Source of the DNA: Pseudomonas nitroreducens TX1
GTDB lineage: Bacteria > Pseudomonadota > Gammaproteobacteria > Pseudomonadales > Pseudomonadaceae
Assembly (NCBI RefSeq): GCF_000313755.1
Contig: NZ_AMZB01000128.1
Location: 62,001 to 126,000 of the forward strand
DNA length: 64,000 nucleotides
Direction of reading: 5' to 3'
Position numbers and translations under genes: made by a program. The notes under the pieces are model-generated. The model did no database searches. It saw only the letters and a program-made list of their open reading frames with translations, and was not told the origin of the DNA. This document shows, one piece after another, positions 46,602 through 54,553 of this stretch (position 1 is its first letter; each line of letters starts with the position of its first letter).

Positions 46602-47081
46602 GTGATCGATCCCGATGGTTTTCGCCCCAATGTCGGCATCATCCTTTGCAACGATGTCGGACAGGTATTGTGGGCACGGCGCATCAACCAGGAAGCCTGG
46701 CAATTTCCCCAGGGCGGCATCAACGCCCGCGAAACCCCTGAGGAAGCGCTGTACCGCGAACTGAACGAAGAAGTCGGCCTGGAAGAGCAGGACGTCAAGA
46801 TCCTCGCCTGTACCCGGGGCTGGCTGCGTTACCGCCTGCCGCAACGCCTGGTGCGTACCAACAGCCAGCCGCTGTGCATCGGGCAGAAACAGAAGTGGTT
46901 CCTTCTACGCCTGACCGGCGAGGAAAGCCGGGTGCGCATGGATGTGACCGGCAAACCCGAATTCGACGGCTGGAAATGGGTGAGCTACTGGTACCCGCTG
47001 GGCCAGGTCGTGACCTTCAAGCGCGAGGTCTACCGCCGGGCACTGAAGGAATTGGCACCGCGCCTCCTGGCGCGCGACTAG
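46602..47081 (+). CDS. rppH: RNA pyrophosphohydrolase
   Basis: Nudix hydrolase of 159 aa that removes pyrophosphate from the 5' end of mRNA and so starts RNase E decay. The Nudix box spans residues 38-60 ([11 protein letters not shown] through RELNEEVGL). The start is GTG at 46602 after GAGGA, giving the usual [15 protein letters not shown]-terminus; longer in-frame reading upstream is antisense to the phosphatase and rejected. It is followed by ptsP in the same order as in E. coli and P. aeruginosa. Confidence 0.94.
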   Translation: MIDPDGFRPNVGIILCNDVGQVLWARRINQEAWQFPQGGINARETPEEALYRELNEEVGLEEQDVKILACTRGWLRYRLPQRLVRTNSQPLCIGQKQKWFLLRLTGEESRVRMDVTGKPEFDGWKWVSYWYPLGQVVTFKREVYRRALKELAPRLLARD

Positions 47082-47112
47082 CACGAAGTTCAAGGAGTTA
47101 GACCCCCACGCC

Positions 47113-49392
47113 ATGCTCAACACGCTGCGTAAGATCGTCCAGGAAGTGAACTCCGCCAAGGACCTCAAGGCGGCGCTGGGCATCATCGTGCAGCGCGTGA
47201 AGGAGGCGATGGGCACCCAGGTGTGCTCGGTCTACCTGCTGGACCCGGAGAGCAACCGCTTCGTGCTGATGGCCACCGAGGGCCTGAACAAGCGCTCCAT
47301 CGGAAAGGTCAGCATGGCACCCAACGAGGGCCTGGTCGGCCTGGTCGGCACCCGCGAGGAGCCGCTGAACCTCGAGAACGCCTCCGAACACCCCCGTTAC
47401 CGCTACTTCGCCGAGACCGGCGAGGAACGCTACGCCTCCTTCCTCGGCGCGCCGATCATCCACCACCGCCGGGTGATGGGCGTTCTGGTCGTGCAGCAGA
47501 AGGAAAAGCGCCAGTTCGACGAGGGCGAGGAAGCCTTCCTCGTCACTATGAGCGCGCAGCTCGCCGGTGTTATCGCCCACGCCGAAGCCACCGGCTCGAT
47601 CCGCGGCCTGGGCAAGATGGGCAAGGGCATCAGCGAAGCCAAGTTCGTCGGCGTCCCCGGCGCGCCCGGCGTGGCCGTGGGCAAGGCCGTAGTGGTCCTG
47701 CCGCCGGCCGATCTCGAAGTGGTCCCGGACAAACCCATCGACGATGTCGAGGCCGAGGTCGAGCGCTTCAAGCAGGCGCTGGAATCGGTCCGCGAAGACA
47801 TGCGCAACCTCTCCAGCAAGCTGGCCACCCAGCTGCGCAAGGAAGAGAGGGCGCTGTTCGACGTCTACCTGATGATGCTCGACGACGCTTCCATCGGCCT
47901 CGAAGTCAAACGCATCATCCGCACCGGCCAGTGGGCACAGGGCGCCCTGCGCCAGGTGGTCATGGAGCACGTGCAGCGCTTCGAACTGATGGACGACGCC
48001 TACCTGCGCGAGCGCGCATCGGACGTCAAGGATATCGGCCGGCGCATCCTGGCCTACCTCCAGGAAGAGCGTAAGCAGTCGCTGACCTACCCCGACCAGA
48101 CCATCATCGTCAGCGAGGAGCTGTCGCCGGCCATGCTCGGCGAGGTGCCCGAAGGCAAGCTGGTGGGCCTGATCTCGGTGCTCGGCTCGGGCAACTCCCA
48201 CGTCGCCATCCTCGCCCGCGCCATGGGTATCCCCACGGTGATGGGCGCGGTCGACCTGCCGTATTCCAAGGTCGACGGCATCGACCTGATCGTCGACGGC
48301 TACCACGGCGAGATCTATACCAACCCCTCGCCGCAGCTGGTCAAGCAGTACGGCGAAGTGGTCGCCGAAGAGAAGGAACTGAGCAAGGGCCTGGCCGCGC
48401 TGCGCGAGCTGCCCTGCGAGACGCTGGACGGCCATCGCATGCCGCTGTGGGTCAACACCGGCCTGCTGGCGGACGTGGCGCGCGCCCAGGAGCGCGGCGC
48501 CGAGGGTGTCGGGCTGTACCGCACCGAAGTGCCGTTCATGATCAACGACCGCTTCCCCAGCGAGAAGGAACAGCTCGCCATCTACCGCGAGCAACTCTCC
48601 GCCTTCCATCCGCTGCCGGTGACCATGCGCACCCTGGACATCGGCGGCGACAAGGCGCTGTCCTACTTCCCGATCAAGGAAGACAACCCCTTCCTCGGCT
48701 GGCGCGGTATCCGCGTCACCCTTGACCACCCGGAAATCTTCCTGGTGCAGACCCGCGCCATGCTCAAGGCCAGTGAAGGCCTGGACAACCTGCGCATCCT
48801 GCTGCCGATGATCTCCGGCACCCACGAGCTGGAAGAGGCGCTGCACCTGATCCACCGCGCCTGGGGCGAGGTGCGCGACGAAGGCGTCGACATCCCCATG
48901 CCGCCGATCGGCATGATGGTGGAAATCCCCGCGGCCGTGTACCAGACCCGCGAACTGGCGCGCCAGGTGGACTTCCTCTCGGTCGGCTCCAACGACCTGA
49001 CCCAGTACCTGCTGGCGGTGGACCGCAACAACCCGCGCGTCGCCGATCTCTACGACTACCTGCACCCGGCCGTGCTGCAGGCGCTGAAGAAGGTAGTCGA
49101 CGACTCCCACGCCGAAGGCAAGCCGGTGAGCATTTGCGGAGAAATGGCCGGTGATCCCGCCGCCGCCGTGCTGTTGATGGCCATGGGCTTCGATTCCCTG
49201 TCGATGAACGCCACCAACTTGCCTAAGGTTAAATGGCTGCTGCGCCAGATGACCTTGTCCAAGGCTCGCGAACTGCTCGGCCAACTGATGACCTTCGACA
49301 ACCCGCAGGTCATCCACAGTTCGCTGCACCTGGCTCTGCGCAACCTGGGGCTGGGCCGTGTGATCAACCCGGCGGCGACCATCCAGGCCTGA
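47113..49392 (+). CDS. ptsP: PTS-Ntr enzyme I (GAF plus EI domains)
   Basis: Phosphoenolpyruvate-dependent kinase that starts the nitrogen phosphotransfer chain PtsP-NPr-EIIA(Ntr). The protein has 759 aa. An N-terminal GAF domain (about 5-160) senses nitrogen-related ligands, the swivel domain carries the phosphorylated His363 in GSGNSHVAILARAMG, and the PEP-binding barrel has LYRTEVPFMINDRFPSE, MRTLDIGGDKALSY and SICGEMAGDP. The start is ATG at 47113. The nearest AAGGAG is about 14 bases away, an unusually long gap, so translation may be weak or RNA structure may be involved. In pseudomonads PtsP affects phenazine and pyoverdine traits. Confidence 0.94.
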   Translation: MLNTLRKIVQEVNSAKDLKAALGIIVQRVKEAMGTQVCSVYLLDPESNRFVLMATEGLNKRSIGKVSMAPNEGLVGLVGTREEPLNLENASEHPRYRYFAETGEERYASFLGAPIIHHRRVMGVLVVQQKEKRQFDEGEEAFLVTMSAQLAGVIAHAEATGSIRGLGKMGKGISEAKFVGVPGAPGVAVGKAVVVLPPADLEVVPDKPIDDVEAEVERFKQALESVREDMRNLSSKLATQLRKEERALFDVYLMMLDDASIGLEVKRIIRTGQWAQGALRQVVMEHVQRFELMDDAYLRERASDVKDIGRRILAYLQEERKQSLTYPDQTIIVSEELSPAMLGEVPEGKLVGLISVLGSGNSHVAILARAMGIPTVMGAVDLPYSKVDGIDLIVDGYHGEIYTNPSPQLVKQYGEVVAEEKELSKGLAALRELPCETLDGHRMPLWVNTGLLADVARAQERGAEGVGLYRTEVPFMINDRFPSEKEQLAIYREQLSAFHPLPVTMRTLDIGGDKALSYFPIKEDNPFLGWRGIRVTLDHPEIFLVQTRAMLKASEGLDNLRILLPMISGTHELEEALHLIHRAWGEVRDEGVDIPMPPIGMMVEIPAAVYQTRELARQVDFLSVGSNDLTQYLLAVDRNNPRVADLYDYLHPAVLQALKKVVDDSHAEGKPVSICGEMAGDPAAAVLLMAMGFDSLSMNATNLPKVKWLLRQMTLSKARELLGQLMTFDNPQVIHSSLHLALRNLGLGRVINPAATIQA

Positions 49393-49490
49393 CGCTGCAG
49401 CAGCCCTTGGCGAAAGACCCCTGACGGATACGTGCATCACTGCAGGGCGGACGAAGAAACAAGGCTGGAAGACCGGCCGGGACGCAGCTT

Positions 49491-50516
49491 ATGGAAAAGC
49501 TCGACCAAAATCCCTGCACACAAGCCAGCGACAGCGCCCGTACCCTGCGCTATGCCCTGAGCATCGTCAGCGATGGCATCTGGGACTGGGACATCCGCAC
49601 CAATCACGTCACCCGCAGTCCGAGCTGGTACGCCATGCTGGGCTATGACCCGGGCAGTCTTCCGGAAAATGTCATCACCTGGCACGAGATCATTCATCCC
49701 GATGATTTCGAACGGGTCATGTTCGCCTTCGATGCCTATGTGCAAGGTCGCAGCGGCGTCTACCGCGAGGAGTACCGCTGCCGCTGCCAGGATGGCAATT
49801 ATCTGTGGGTCAGCGACCACGGGCGCTTCTTCGAATTCGACGCCGATGGCAAACCGACGCGGATGATCGGCGCGCACCGCAACATCCATGAGCGCAAGCT
49901 CGCGGAGCTGGCATTGCAGGAAAAGAACCACGAACTGCACCAGCTCAACCTGAGCCTGGAGTACCTGGTGCTGCAGCGCACCGAGGCCTTGCGCCAGGCC
50001 AACCAGGCGCTGGCCGAGCAGGCTGCCGTCGCCCAGCGCCTGGCCGAGATCGATCCGCTGACGCAGATCGCCAACCGTCGGCGCTTCGAGCAGCAGTTGC
50101 ACGCCGAATGGCAGCGCCTGCAACGCCATGGCCATGGTTGCTCACTGATGATGTTCGACCTGGACCACTTCAAGCGCATCAATGACAGTCTCGGCCATCA
50201 GGCCGGCGATCGCGTGCTGGTGGCGGTCGCCGAAGTGGTGCGGCGGCGCCTGCGCGAGGAGGACTGCTTCGCCCGCTGGGGCGGCGAGGAATTCATCGTG
50301 CTGCTGCCGGAAACCCCCAGCGAAGCGGCGCGGGAGCTCGCCGAACGGCTGCGCCTGAGCCTGCGCCGGGCGGACGTTTCCCTGCCGACGCAACTCACCG
50401 CCAGCTTCTCTGTGACCCAGATGCAGCCCGGCGAAGACCTGATGGTGATGATGCGCCGGCTGGATGACGCGCTGTACCGTGCCAAGCGCCAGCGCGACTG
50501 CATCGTCGTCTGCTAG
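49491..50516 (+). CDS. PAS-GGDEF diguanylate cyclase
   Basis: A 341-aa protein. The PAS/PAC sensor (about 18-140) includes SDGIWDWDIRTNHVTRSPSWYAMLGY and EYRCRCQDGNYLWVSDHGRFFEFD, followed by a coiled coil (140-185). The GGDEF domain has DPLTQIANRRRFE, FDLDHFKRINDSLGHQAGD and the active-site GGEEF at 264-268. The allosteric I-site RxxD is present at 255-258, five residues before the GG. It is therefore expected to make cyclic-di-GMP with product inhibition. No transmembrane segment; probably cytosolic. Its stop overlaps the convergent NRDE gene by 4 bp. PA0338 is the syntenic gene. Confidence 0.92.
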   Translation: MEKLDQNPCTQASDSARTLRYALSIVSDGIWDWDIRTNHVTRSPSWYAMLGYDPGSLPENVITWHEIIHPDDFERVMFAFDAYVQGRSGVYREEYRCRCQDGNYLWVSDHGRFFEFDADGKPTRMIGAHRNIHERKLAELALQEKNHELHQLNLSLEYLVLQRTEALRQANQALAEQAAVAQRLAEIDPLTQIANRRRFEQQLHAEWQRLQRHGHGCSLMMFDLDHFKRINDSLGHQAGDRVLVAVAEVVRRRLREEDCFARWGGEEFIVLLPETPSEAARELAERLRLSLRRADVSLPTQLTASFSVTQMQPGEDLMVMMRRLDDALYRAKRQRDCIVVC

Positions 50517-51259
50517 AGGGTCAGGACAACCTCGCCCAGCCGCGCGCCGCTGGGGCCGAAACTGTGCTCCAGCATGTCGCGGCGGCCATCGGCGTGGACG
50601 ATCAGCGCAGTGCTGGCGCGGGTGCCGTAGGTTGGGCTGGCGATGAACACGCTTGAGAGCAGGCGCTCGGTGGCCAGGCCGACGCCGGTTTCCGGCAGCT
50701 CCGCATCATCGGGCTGGCGGTTGTCTGCCAGCAATCCGACCAGTGTGCGGGTGTCAGGCCTGTCGAGCGCGGCTTCCAGCGCATTGCGCGCACGGGTCAG
50801 CTTGGGCCAGGGGGTGTTCAGCGCGGCATTGGACAGCCCGTGCACACCCGGCGCCACTGCCACCGGCGGACCGACGCGCGGGTTGAAGTAGCAGAGTTGC
50901 GCACGGTCGCCTACCAGCAGGTTGAAGCCGCTGTAGTCCGAAGCGCGGCGGGCGACCTGCTGCAGGTACTCCAGCGGTGATTGGCGGCCCTGCAGGTAAG
51001 CCGCCACCAGCTCGCCGCGGGAGCGCGGGCCCAGCGGTTGGCCGGGGTCGCGCACGTTGGTCAGGGCGGCGAAGCGGCCATCCGGCGCCACGCCCAGCCA
51101 GGTGCCGCCGGCCTCCAGGTCACGGCCGGCGTAAAGGCCGGGATATTCTTCCCAGGCCGCCAGCGGCAAGGCCGGGCGGGCGTAGAATTCATCGCGGTTG
51201 GCCGCGACGATCAGGGGCGTGGCGTGGCCGGGACGCCAGGCGAAGACGATCAGGCACAT
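50513..51259 (-). CDS. NRDE (TANGO2-type) family protein
   Basis: A 248-aa protein of the NRDE family, related to TANGO2/HRG-9. The N-terminal Cys in MCLIVFAW could act as an Ntn-like nucleophile, and the family name motif appears as IVAANRDEFYARP near residue 19. GGTWLGVAPDGRFAALTNVR and YSGFNLLVGD are characteristic. Eukaryotic relatives move heme; the bacterial role is not established. Ends overlapping the diguanylate cyclase gene. Confidence 0.88.
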   Translation of the reverse strand: MCLIVFAWRPGHATPLIVAANRDEFYARPALPLAAWEEYPGLYAGRDLEAGGTWLGVAPDGRFAALTNVRDPGQPLGPRSRGELVAAYLQGRQSPLEYLQQVARRASDYSGFNLLVGDRAQLCYFNPRVGPPVAVAPGVHGLSNAALNTPWPKLTRARNALEAALDRPDTRTLVGLLADNRQPDDAELPETGVGLATERLLSSVFIASPTYGTRASTALIVHADGRRDMLEHSFGPSGARLGEVVLTL

Positions 51260-51373
51260 GGGGCGAACTCCGTAGTGTGCCGGCAGTCTATCAACATCCG
51301 CCGAAGACCCGGAGTGGCTGGAGCGCCCCGGAGCCTTCGGCTACCATGCCCGCTTTATTGGCCGAGGTTGCCC

Positions 51374-52156
51374 ATGGAGTTCGTGCTCTACCTGGTGCTT
51401 GGCGCCTGCGCTGGCGTGCTCGCCGGCCTGTTTGGCGTCGGCGGCGGGTTGATTATCGTCCCGGCGCTGGTGTTCAGTTTTACTGCCCATGGCTTTTCAC
51501 CCGATGTGCTGACCCAGATGGCGGTGGGCACTTCGCTGGCAACCATCATCTTCACCTCGATCAACTCGATCCGCGAACATCACCGCCGGGGCGCCGTGCT
51601 CTGGCCGGTATTTGCCTGGATGACCGTCGGCATTCTGGTCGGCGGCGCGCTGGGTGCTGTCACTGCGTCGAAGATCCAGGGGCCGGTGCTGCAGAAAATC
51701 ATCGGCAGCTTCGCCATCCTGGTGTCGATCCAGATGGCGCTGGGCCTGCAGCCCCGGGGCGAACGAGGGCTGCCCGGGCGGTTCGGCATGGGTGTTGCTG
51801 GCGGTGTGGTGGGCTGGGCGTCGGCGATCTTCGGCATCGGCGGCGGCTCGCTGACCGTGCCTTTCCTGTCCTGGCGGGGCGTCTCCATGCAACAGGCGGT
51901 TGCGACTTCCTCGGCGTGCGGCCTGCCGATTGCCATCGCCGGCGCGATATCCTTCGTCGCGGTCGGCTGGCACAACGAAAAACTGCCGGAGCTGAGCCTG
52001 GGTTTCGTCTACCTCCCGGCACTGGTGGGCATTGCCGTCACCAGCATGTTCTTTGCCCGCATCGGGGCGCGGCTGGCGCATCGCCTGCCGGCGAAAGTCC
52101 TGAAGCGTTTGTTCGCCCTGCTGCTGTTCAGCGTGGGCTTGAGTTTCCTGATCTGA
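51374..52156 (+). CDS. TauE/SafE-family sulfite or anion exporter
   Basis: Inner-membrane protein of 260 aa with about eight transmembrane segments and the two repeated glycine motifs GLFGVGGGLIIVPAL (near 18-32) and AIFGIGGGSLTVPFLSW (near 152-168), the mark of the TauE/SafE (DUF81) family. GAGG lies before the ATG. Some relatives export sulfite, sulfoacetate or other anions. The substrate here is unknown. It lies 19 bp upstream of lgt, so the two are probably co-transcribed. Confidence 0.88.
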   Translation: MEFVLYLVLGACAGVLAGLFGVGGGLIIVPALVFSFTAHGFSPDVLTQMAVGTSLATIIFTSINSIREHHRRGAVLWPVFAWMTVGILVGGALGAVTASKIQGPVLQKIIGSFAILVSIQMALGLQPRGERGLPGRFGMGVAGGVVGWASAIFGIGGGSLTVPFLSWRGVSMQQAVATSSACGLPIAIAGAISFVAVGWHNEKLPELSLGFVYLPALVGIAVTSMFFARIGARLAHRLPAKVLKRLFALLLFSVGLSFLI

Positions 52157-52175
52157 TTCCTGCTAGGAGAAGCGG

Positions 52176-52976
52176 ATGCTGCCTTATCCACAGATCGACC
52201 CGGTTGCCTTGTCGCTCGGGCCGCTGAAAATCCACTGGTACGGCCTGATGTACCTGATTGGCATCGGCGGCGCCTGGCTGCTGGCGTCGCGCAGGCTGAA
52301 GGACTTCGACCCGACCTGGACCAAGGAGAAGCTCTCCGACCTGGTGTTCTGGGTGGCCTGCGGCGTGGTCCTGGGCGGTCGCCTGGGCTACGTGCTGTTC
52401 TACAACCTGGACGAGTACATCGCCAATCCGACGCTGATCTTCGAGGTCTGGAAGGGCGGCATGTCCTTCCACGGTGGCCTGATCGGCGTGATGCTGGCCA
52501 CCTGGTGGTTCGGCAAGCGCAACAACAAGAGCTTCTTCCAGCTGATGGACCTGATCGCGCCGCTGGTGCCGATCGGCCTGGGCGCCGGGCGCATTGGCAA
52601 CTTCATCAACGGCGAGCTGTGGGGCAAGGTGTCCGACGTGCCCTGGGCGATGGTCTTCCCCACCGGCGGCCCGGAGCCGCGCCACCCATCGCAGCTGTAC
52701 CAGTTCGCGCTGGAAGGCGTGGCGCTGTTCGTGGTGCTCTGGCTGTTCACTCGCAAGCCACGCCCGACGGCCTCGGTGTCCGGCCTGTTCGTGCTGTGCT
52801 ACGGCATCTTCCGCTTCATTGTCGAGTTCGTCCGCGTGCCGGATGCCCAGTTGGGCTACCTGGCGTGGGGCTGGCTGACCATGGGCCAGGTGCTGTGCGT
52901 GCCGATGGTGCTGGGCGGTATCGGGCTGATGGTCTGGGCCTACCGCCGCGCCCCGGCGCAGCCGGCCGCGAGCTGA
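52176..52976 (+). CDS. lgt: Prolipoprotein diacylglyceryl transferase
   Basis: Inner-membrane enzyme of 266 aa that attaches diacylglycerol from phosphatidylglycerol to the lipobox Cys of prolipoproteins. Seven membrane segments are apparent. Essential motifs: [10 protein letters not shown] at the start, [11 protein letters not shown] (His99), and the Lgt signature [13 protein letters not shown] (139-151). AGGAG precedes the start. In most gammaproteobacteria thyA follows; here the gene is followed by a terminator and an unrelated gene block. Confidence 0.95.
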   Translation: MLPYPQIDPVALSLGPLKIHWYGLMYLIGIGGAWLLASRRLKDFDPTWTKEKLSDLVFWVACGVVLGGRLGYVLFYNLDEYIANPTLIFEVWKGGMSFHGGLIGVMLATWWFGKRNNKSFFQLMDLIAPLVPIGLGAGRIGNFINGELWGKVSDVPWAMVFPTGGPEPRHPSQLYQFALEGVALFVVLWLFTRKPRPTASVSGLFVLCYGIFRFIVEFVRVPDAQLGYLAWGWLTMGQVLCVPMVLGGIGLMVWAYRRAPAQPAAS

Positions 52977-52988
52977 GCATCGCCTGAA

Positions 52989-53020
52989 TGAAAAAGCCCG
53001 CCGATTGGCGGGCTTTTTCA
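52989..53020. terminator. Bidirectional terminator after lgt
   Basis: TGAAAAAGCCCGCC (52989-53002) pairs with GGCGGGCTTTTTCA (53007-53020) around GATT. Perfect 14-bp arms with A and T runs; it serves lgt and, on the other strand, the NfeD operon. Confidence 0.93.
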
Positions 53021-53028
53021 TGGTTTTT

Positions 53029-53050
53029 GTAGGAGCGAGCTCGCTCCTAC
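53029..53050. repeat. TAGGAGCGAGC palindrome
   Basis: GTAGGAGCGA (53029-53038) and TCGCTCCTAC (53041-53050) form a perfect palindrome around GC. Partial relatives lie at about 36104-36118 and 56375-56396. This is a common pseudomonad dispersed repeat. It marks the place where synteny changes. Confidence 0.75.
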
Positions 53051-53060
53051 AGATTCCGTG

Positions 53061-53507
53061 TCAGACGGGCTCGACGATCAGCAGCACGCCATCCTGCCTG
53101 GTTACGCGCACCGGCGCGCCTGCCGGCAAATCCGGCCCGCTGACCAGCCAGACGCTGTCGCCGACGCGAATCTTGCCGCGACCGCCGACGATGGCGTCGT
53201 GCAGGGCGAACTGCCGGCCGACCAGCTCGCTGCCGCGGCGGTTGAGGCTGGAGGGGACGGCCTGGCGCTTGTTGAGGCGCTGATGGTTCCACCAGTACAG
53301 CGCGGTGAGGATCGCCAGCACGCCGAAGGCCAGGCACTGCCAGACCCAGTCCAGACCCGGCACGAGGAAGGAGAGCACGCCGGTCAGCGCGGCGGCGATA
53401 CCGATCCACAGCAGGTAGCCGCCGGCGCCGAAGATTTCCAGGATCAGCAGGACGATGCCCAGGCCCAGCCAGTCCCAGAAGCCGAGGTTCTGGAGAAAGG
53501 CGCCCAT
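53061..53507 (-). CDS. NfeD-like membrane protein
   Basis: A 148-aa protein with three or four membrane segments (WLGLGIVLLILEIFGAGGYL, WIGIAAALTGVLSFLV, CLAFGVLAILTAL) and a C-terminal OB-fold domain (ELVGRQFALHDAIVGGRGKI, VTRQDGVLLIVEPV), as in short NfeD1b proteins. It is always paired with an SPFH protein and helps organise membrane microdomains. The start overlaps the upstream SPFH stop (TGATG), implying translational coupling. Confidence 0.9.
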   Translation of the reverse strand: MGAFLQNLGFWDWLGLGIVLLILEIFGAGGYLLWIGIAAALTGVLSFLVPGLDWVWQCLAFGVLAILTALYWWNHQRLNKRQAVPSSLNRRGSELVGRQFALHDAIVGGRGKIRVGDSVWLVSGPDLPAGAPVRVTRQDGVLLIVEPV

Positions 53508-54433
53508 CAGCTACGGCCCTTGGTGTCGCCGAAGGTGGCCTTGACGATCTCGCCGATGCCGCCGACCGCGCCGATCACCTGGCTGGCTTCCAGCGGCATC
53601 AGCACGATCTTGCTGTTGTTGGAGCTGGCCAGTTGGCCGAGGGCGTCGACGTACTTCTGTGCGACGAAGTAGTTGATCGCCTGCACGTTGCCGCTGGCGA
53701 TGGCTTCGGAGACCACCTGGGTCGCCTTGGCTTCGGCCTCGGCCTGGCGCTCGCGGGCTTCGGATTCGAGGAAAGCCGACTGGCGCAGGCCCTCGGCTTC
53801 GAGGATCTGTGCCTGCTTCTTGCCCTCGGCGGTGAGGATTTCAGCGGCGCGGCGGCCTTCGGCTTCGAGGATCTGCGCACGCTTCAAGCGCTCGGCCTTC
53901 ATCTGGCTGGCCATGGCTTCCACCAGGTCGGCCGGCGGGCTGATGTCCTTGATCTCGATGCGGGTGACCTTCAGGCCCCAGGGCGCAGTGGCCTCGTCGA
54001 CGGTGCGCAGCAGGCGTTCGTTGATCGCGTCGCGCTGGCTGAGCATGTGGTCCAGCTCCATGGAGCCGAGCACGGTGCGGATGTTGGTCATCACCAGGTT
54101 GCGCACGGCGTTTTCCAGCCCGCTCACTTCGTAGGCCGCCTGCGCCGCGTCGACCACCTGGAAGAAGCACACGGCGTCGATCTGCACGATGGCGTTGTCG
54201 GCGCTGATGGCCTCCTGCGGCGGCACGTCGAGCACGCGCTCCATCATGTTGATCTTCTGGCCGACGCGGTCCACCACCGGGATGATGATGCTCAGGCCCG
54301 GCTTCAGGGTGACGGTGTAGCGGCCGAAGCGCTCGATGGTCCATTCGTAGCCCTGGGGCACGACCTTGAACCCCATGAGGACGATAACGATGGCGAGAAT
54401 GACGAAGAGCAGGGCGACGCTGCCGATTTCCAT
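53507..54433 (-). CDS. SPFH/stomatin-type membrane protein (QmcA-like)
   Basis: A 308-aa protein with one N-terminal membrane anchor ([20 protein letters not shown]) and an SPFH/band-7 domain ([44 protein letters not shown]). A long charged coiled coil follows (about 185-260, repeats of ILEAEG). It corresponds to the slipin/QmcA group that forms large ring oligomers and works with NfeD. AAGGAG precedes the ATG at 54433. Confidence 0.92.
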   Translation of the reverse strand: MEIGSVALLFVILAIVIVLMGFKVVPQGYEWTIERFGRYTVTLKPGLSIIIPVVDRVGQKINMMERVLDVPPQEAISADNAIVQIDAVCFFQVVDAAQAAYEVSGLENAVRNLVMTNIRTVLGSMELDHMLSQRDAINERLLRTVDEATAPWGLKVTRIEIKDISPPADLVEAMASQMKAERLKRAQILEAEGRRAAEILTAEGKKQAQILEAEGLRQSAFLESEARERQAEAEAKATQVVSEAIASGNVQAINYFVAQKYVDALGQLASSNNSKIVLMPLEASQVIGAVGGIGEIVKATFGDTKGRS

Positions 54434-54553
54434 GCAAAGGACTCCTTGTCTGGCGTGGATAGAGGAGCATCGAGTGTAACCGGCACGCCAGGCTGGCATG
54501 CAGGAAAGTGCAGCAGTCGCCTGGGGACTTTTCTCAAGCGACTGACGGGCGGC

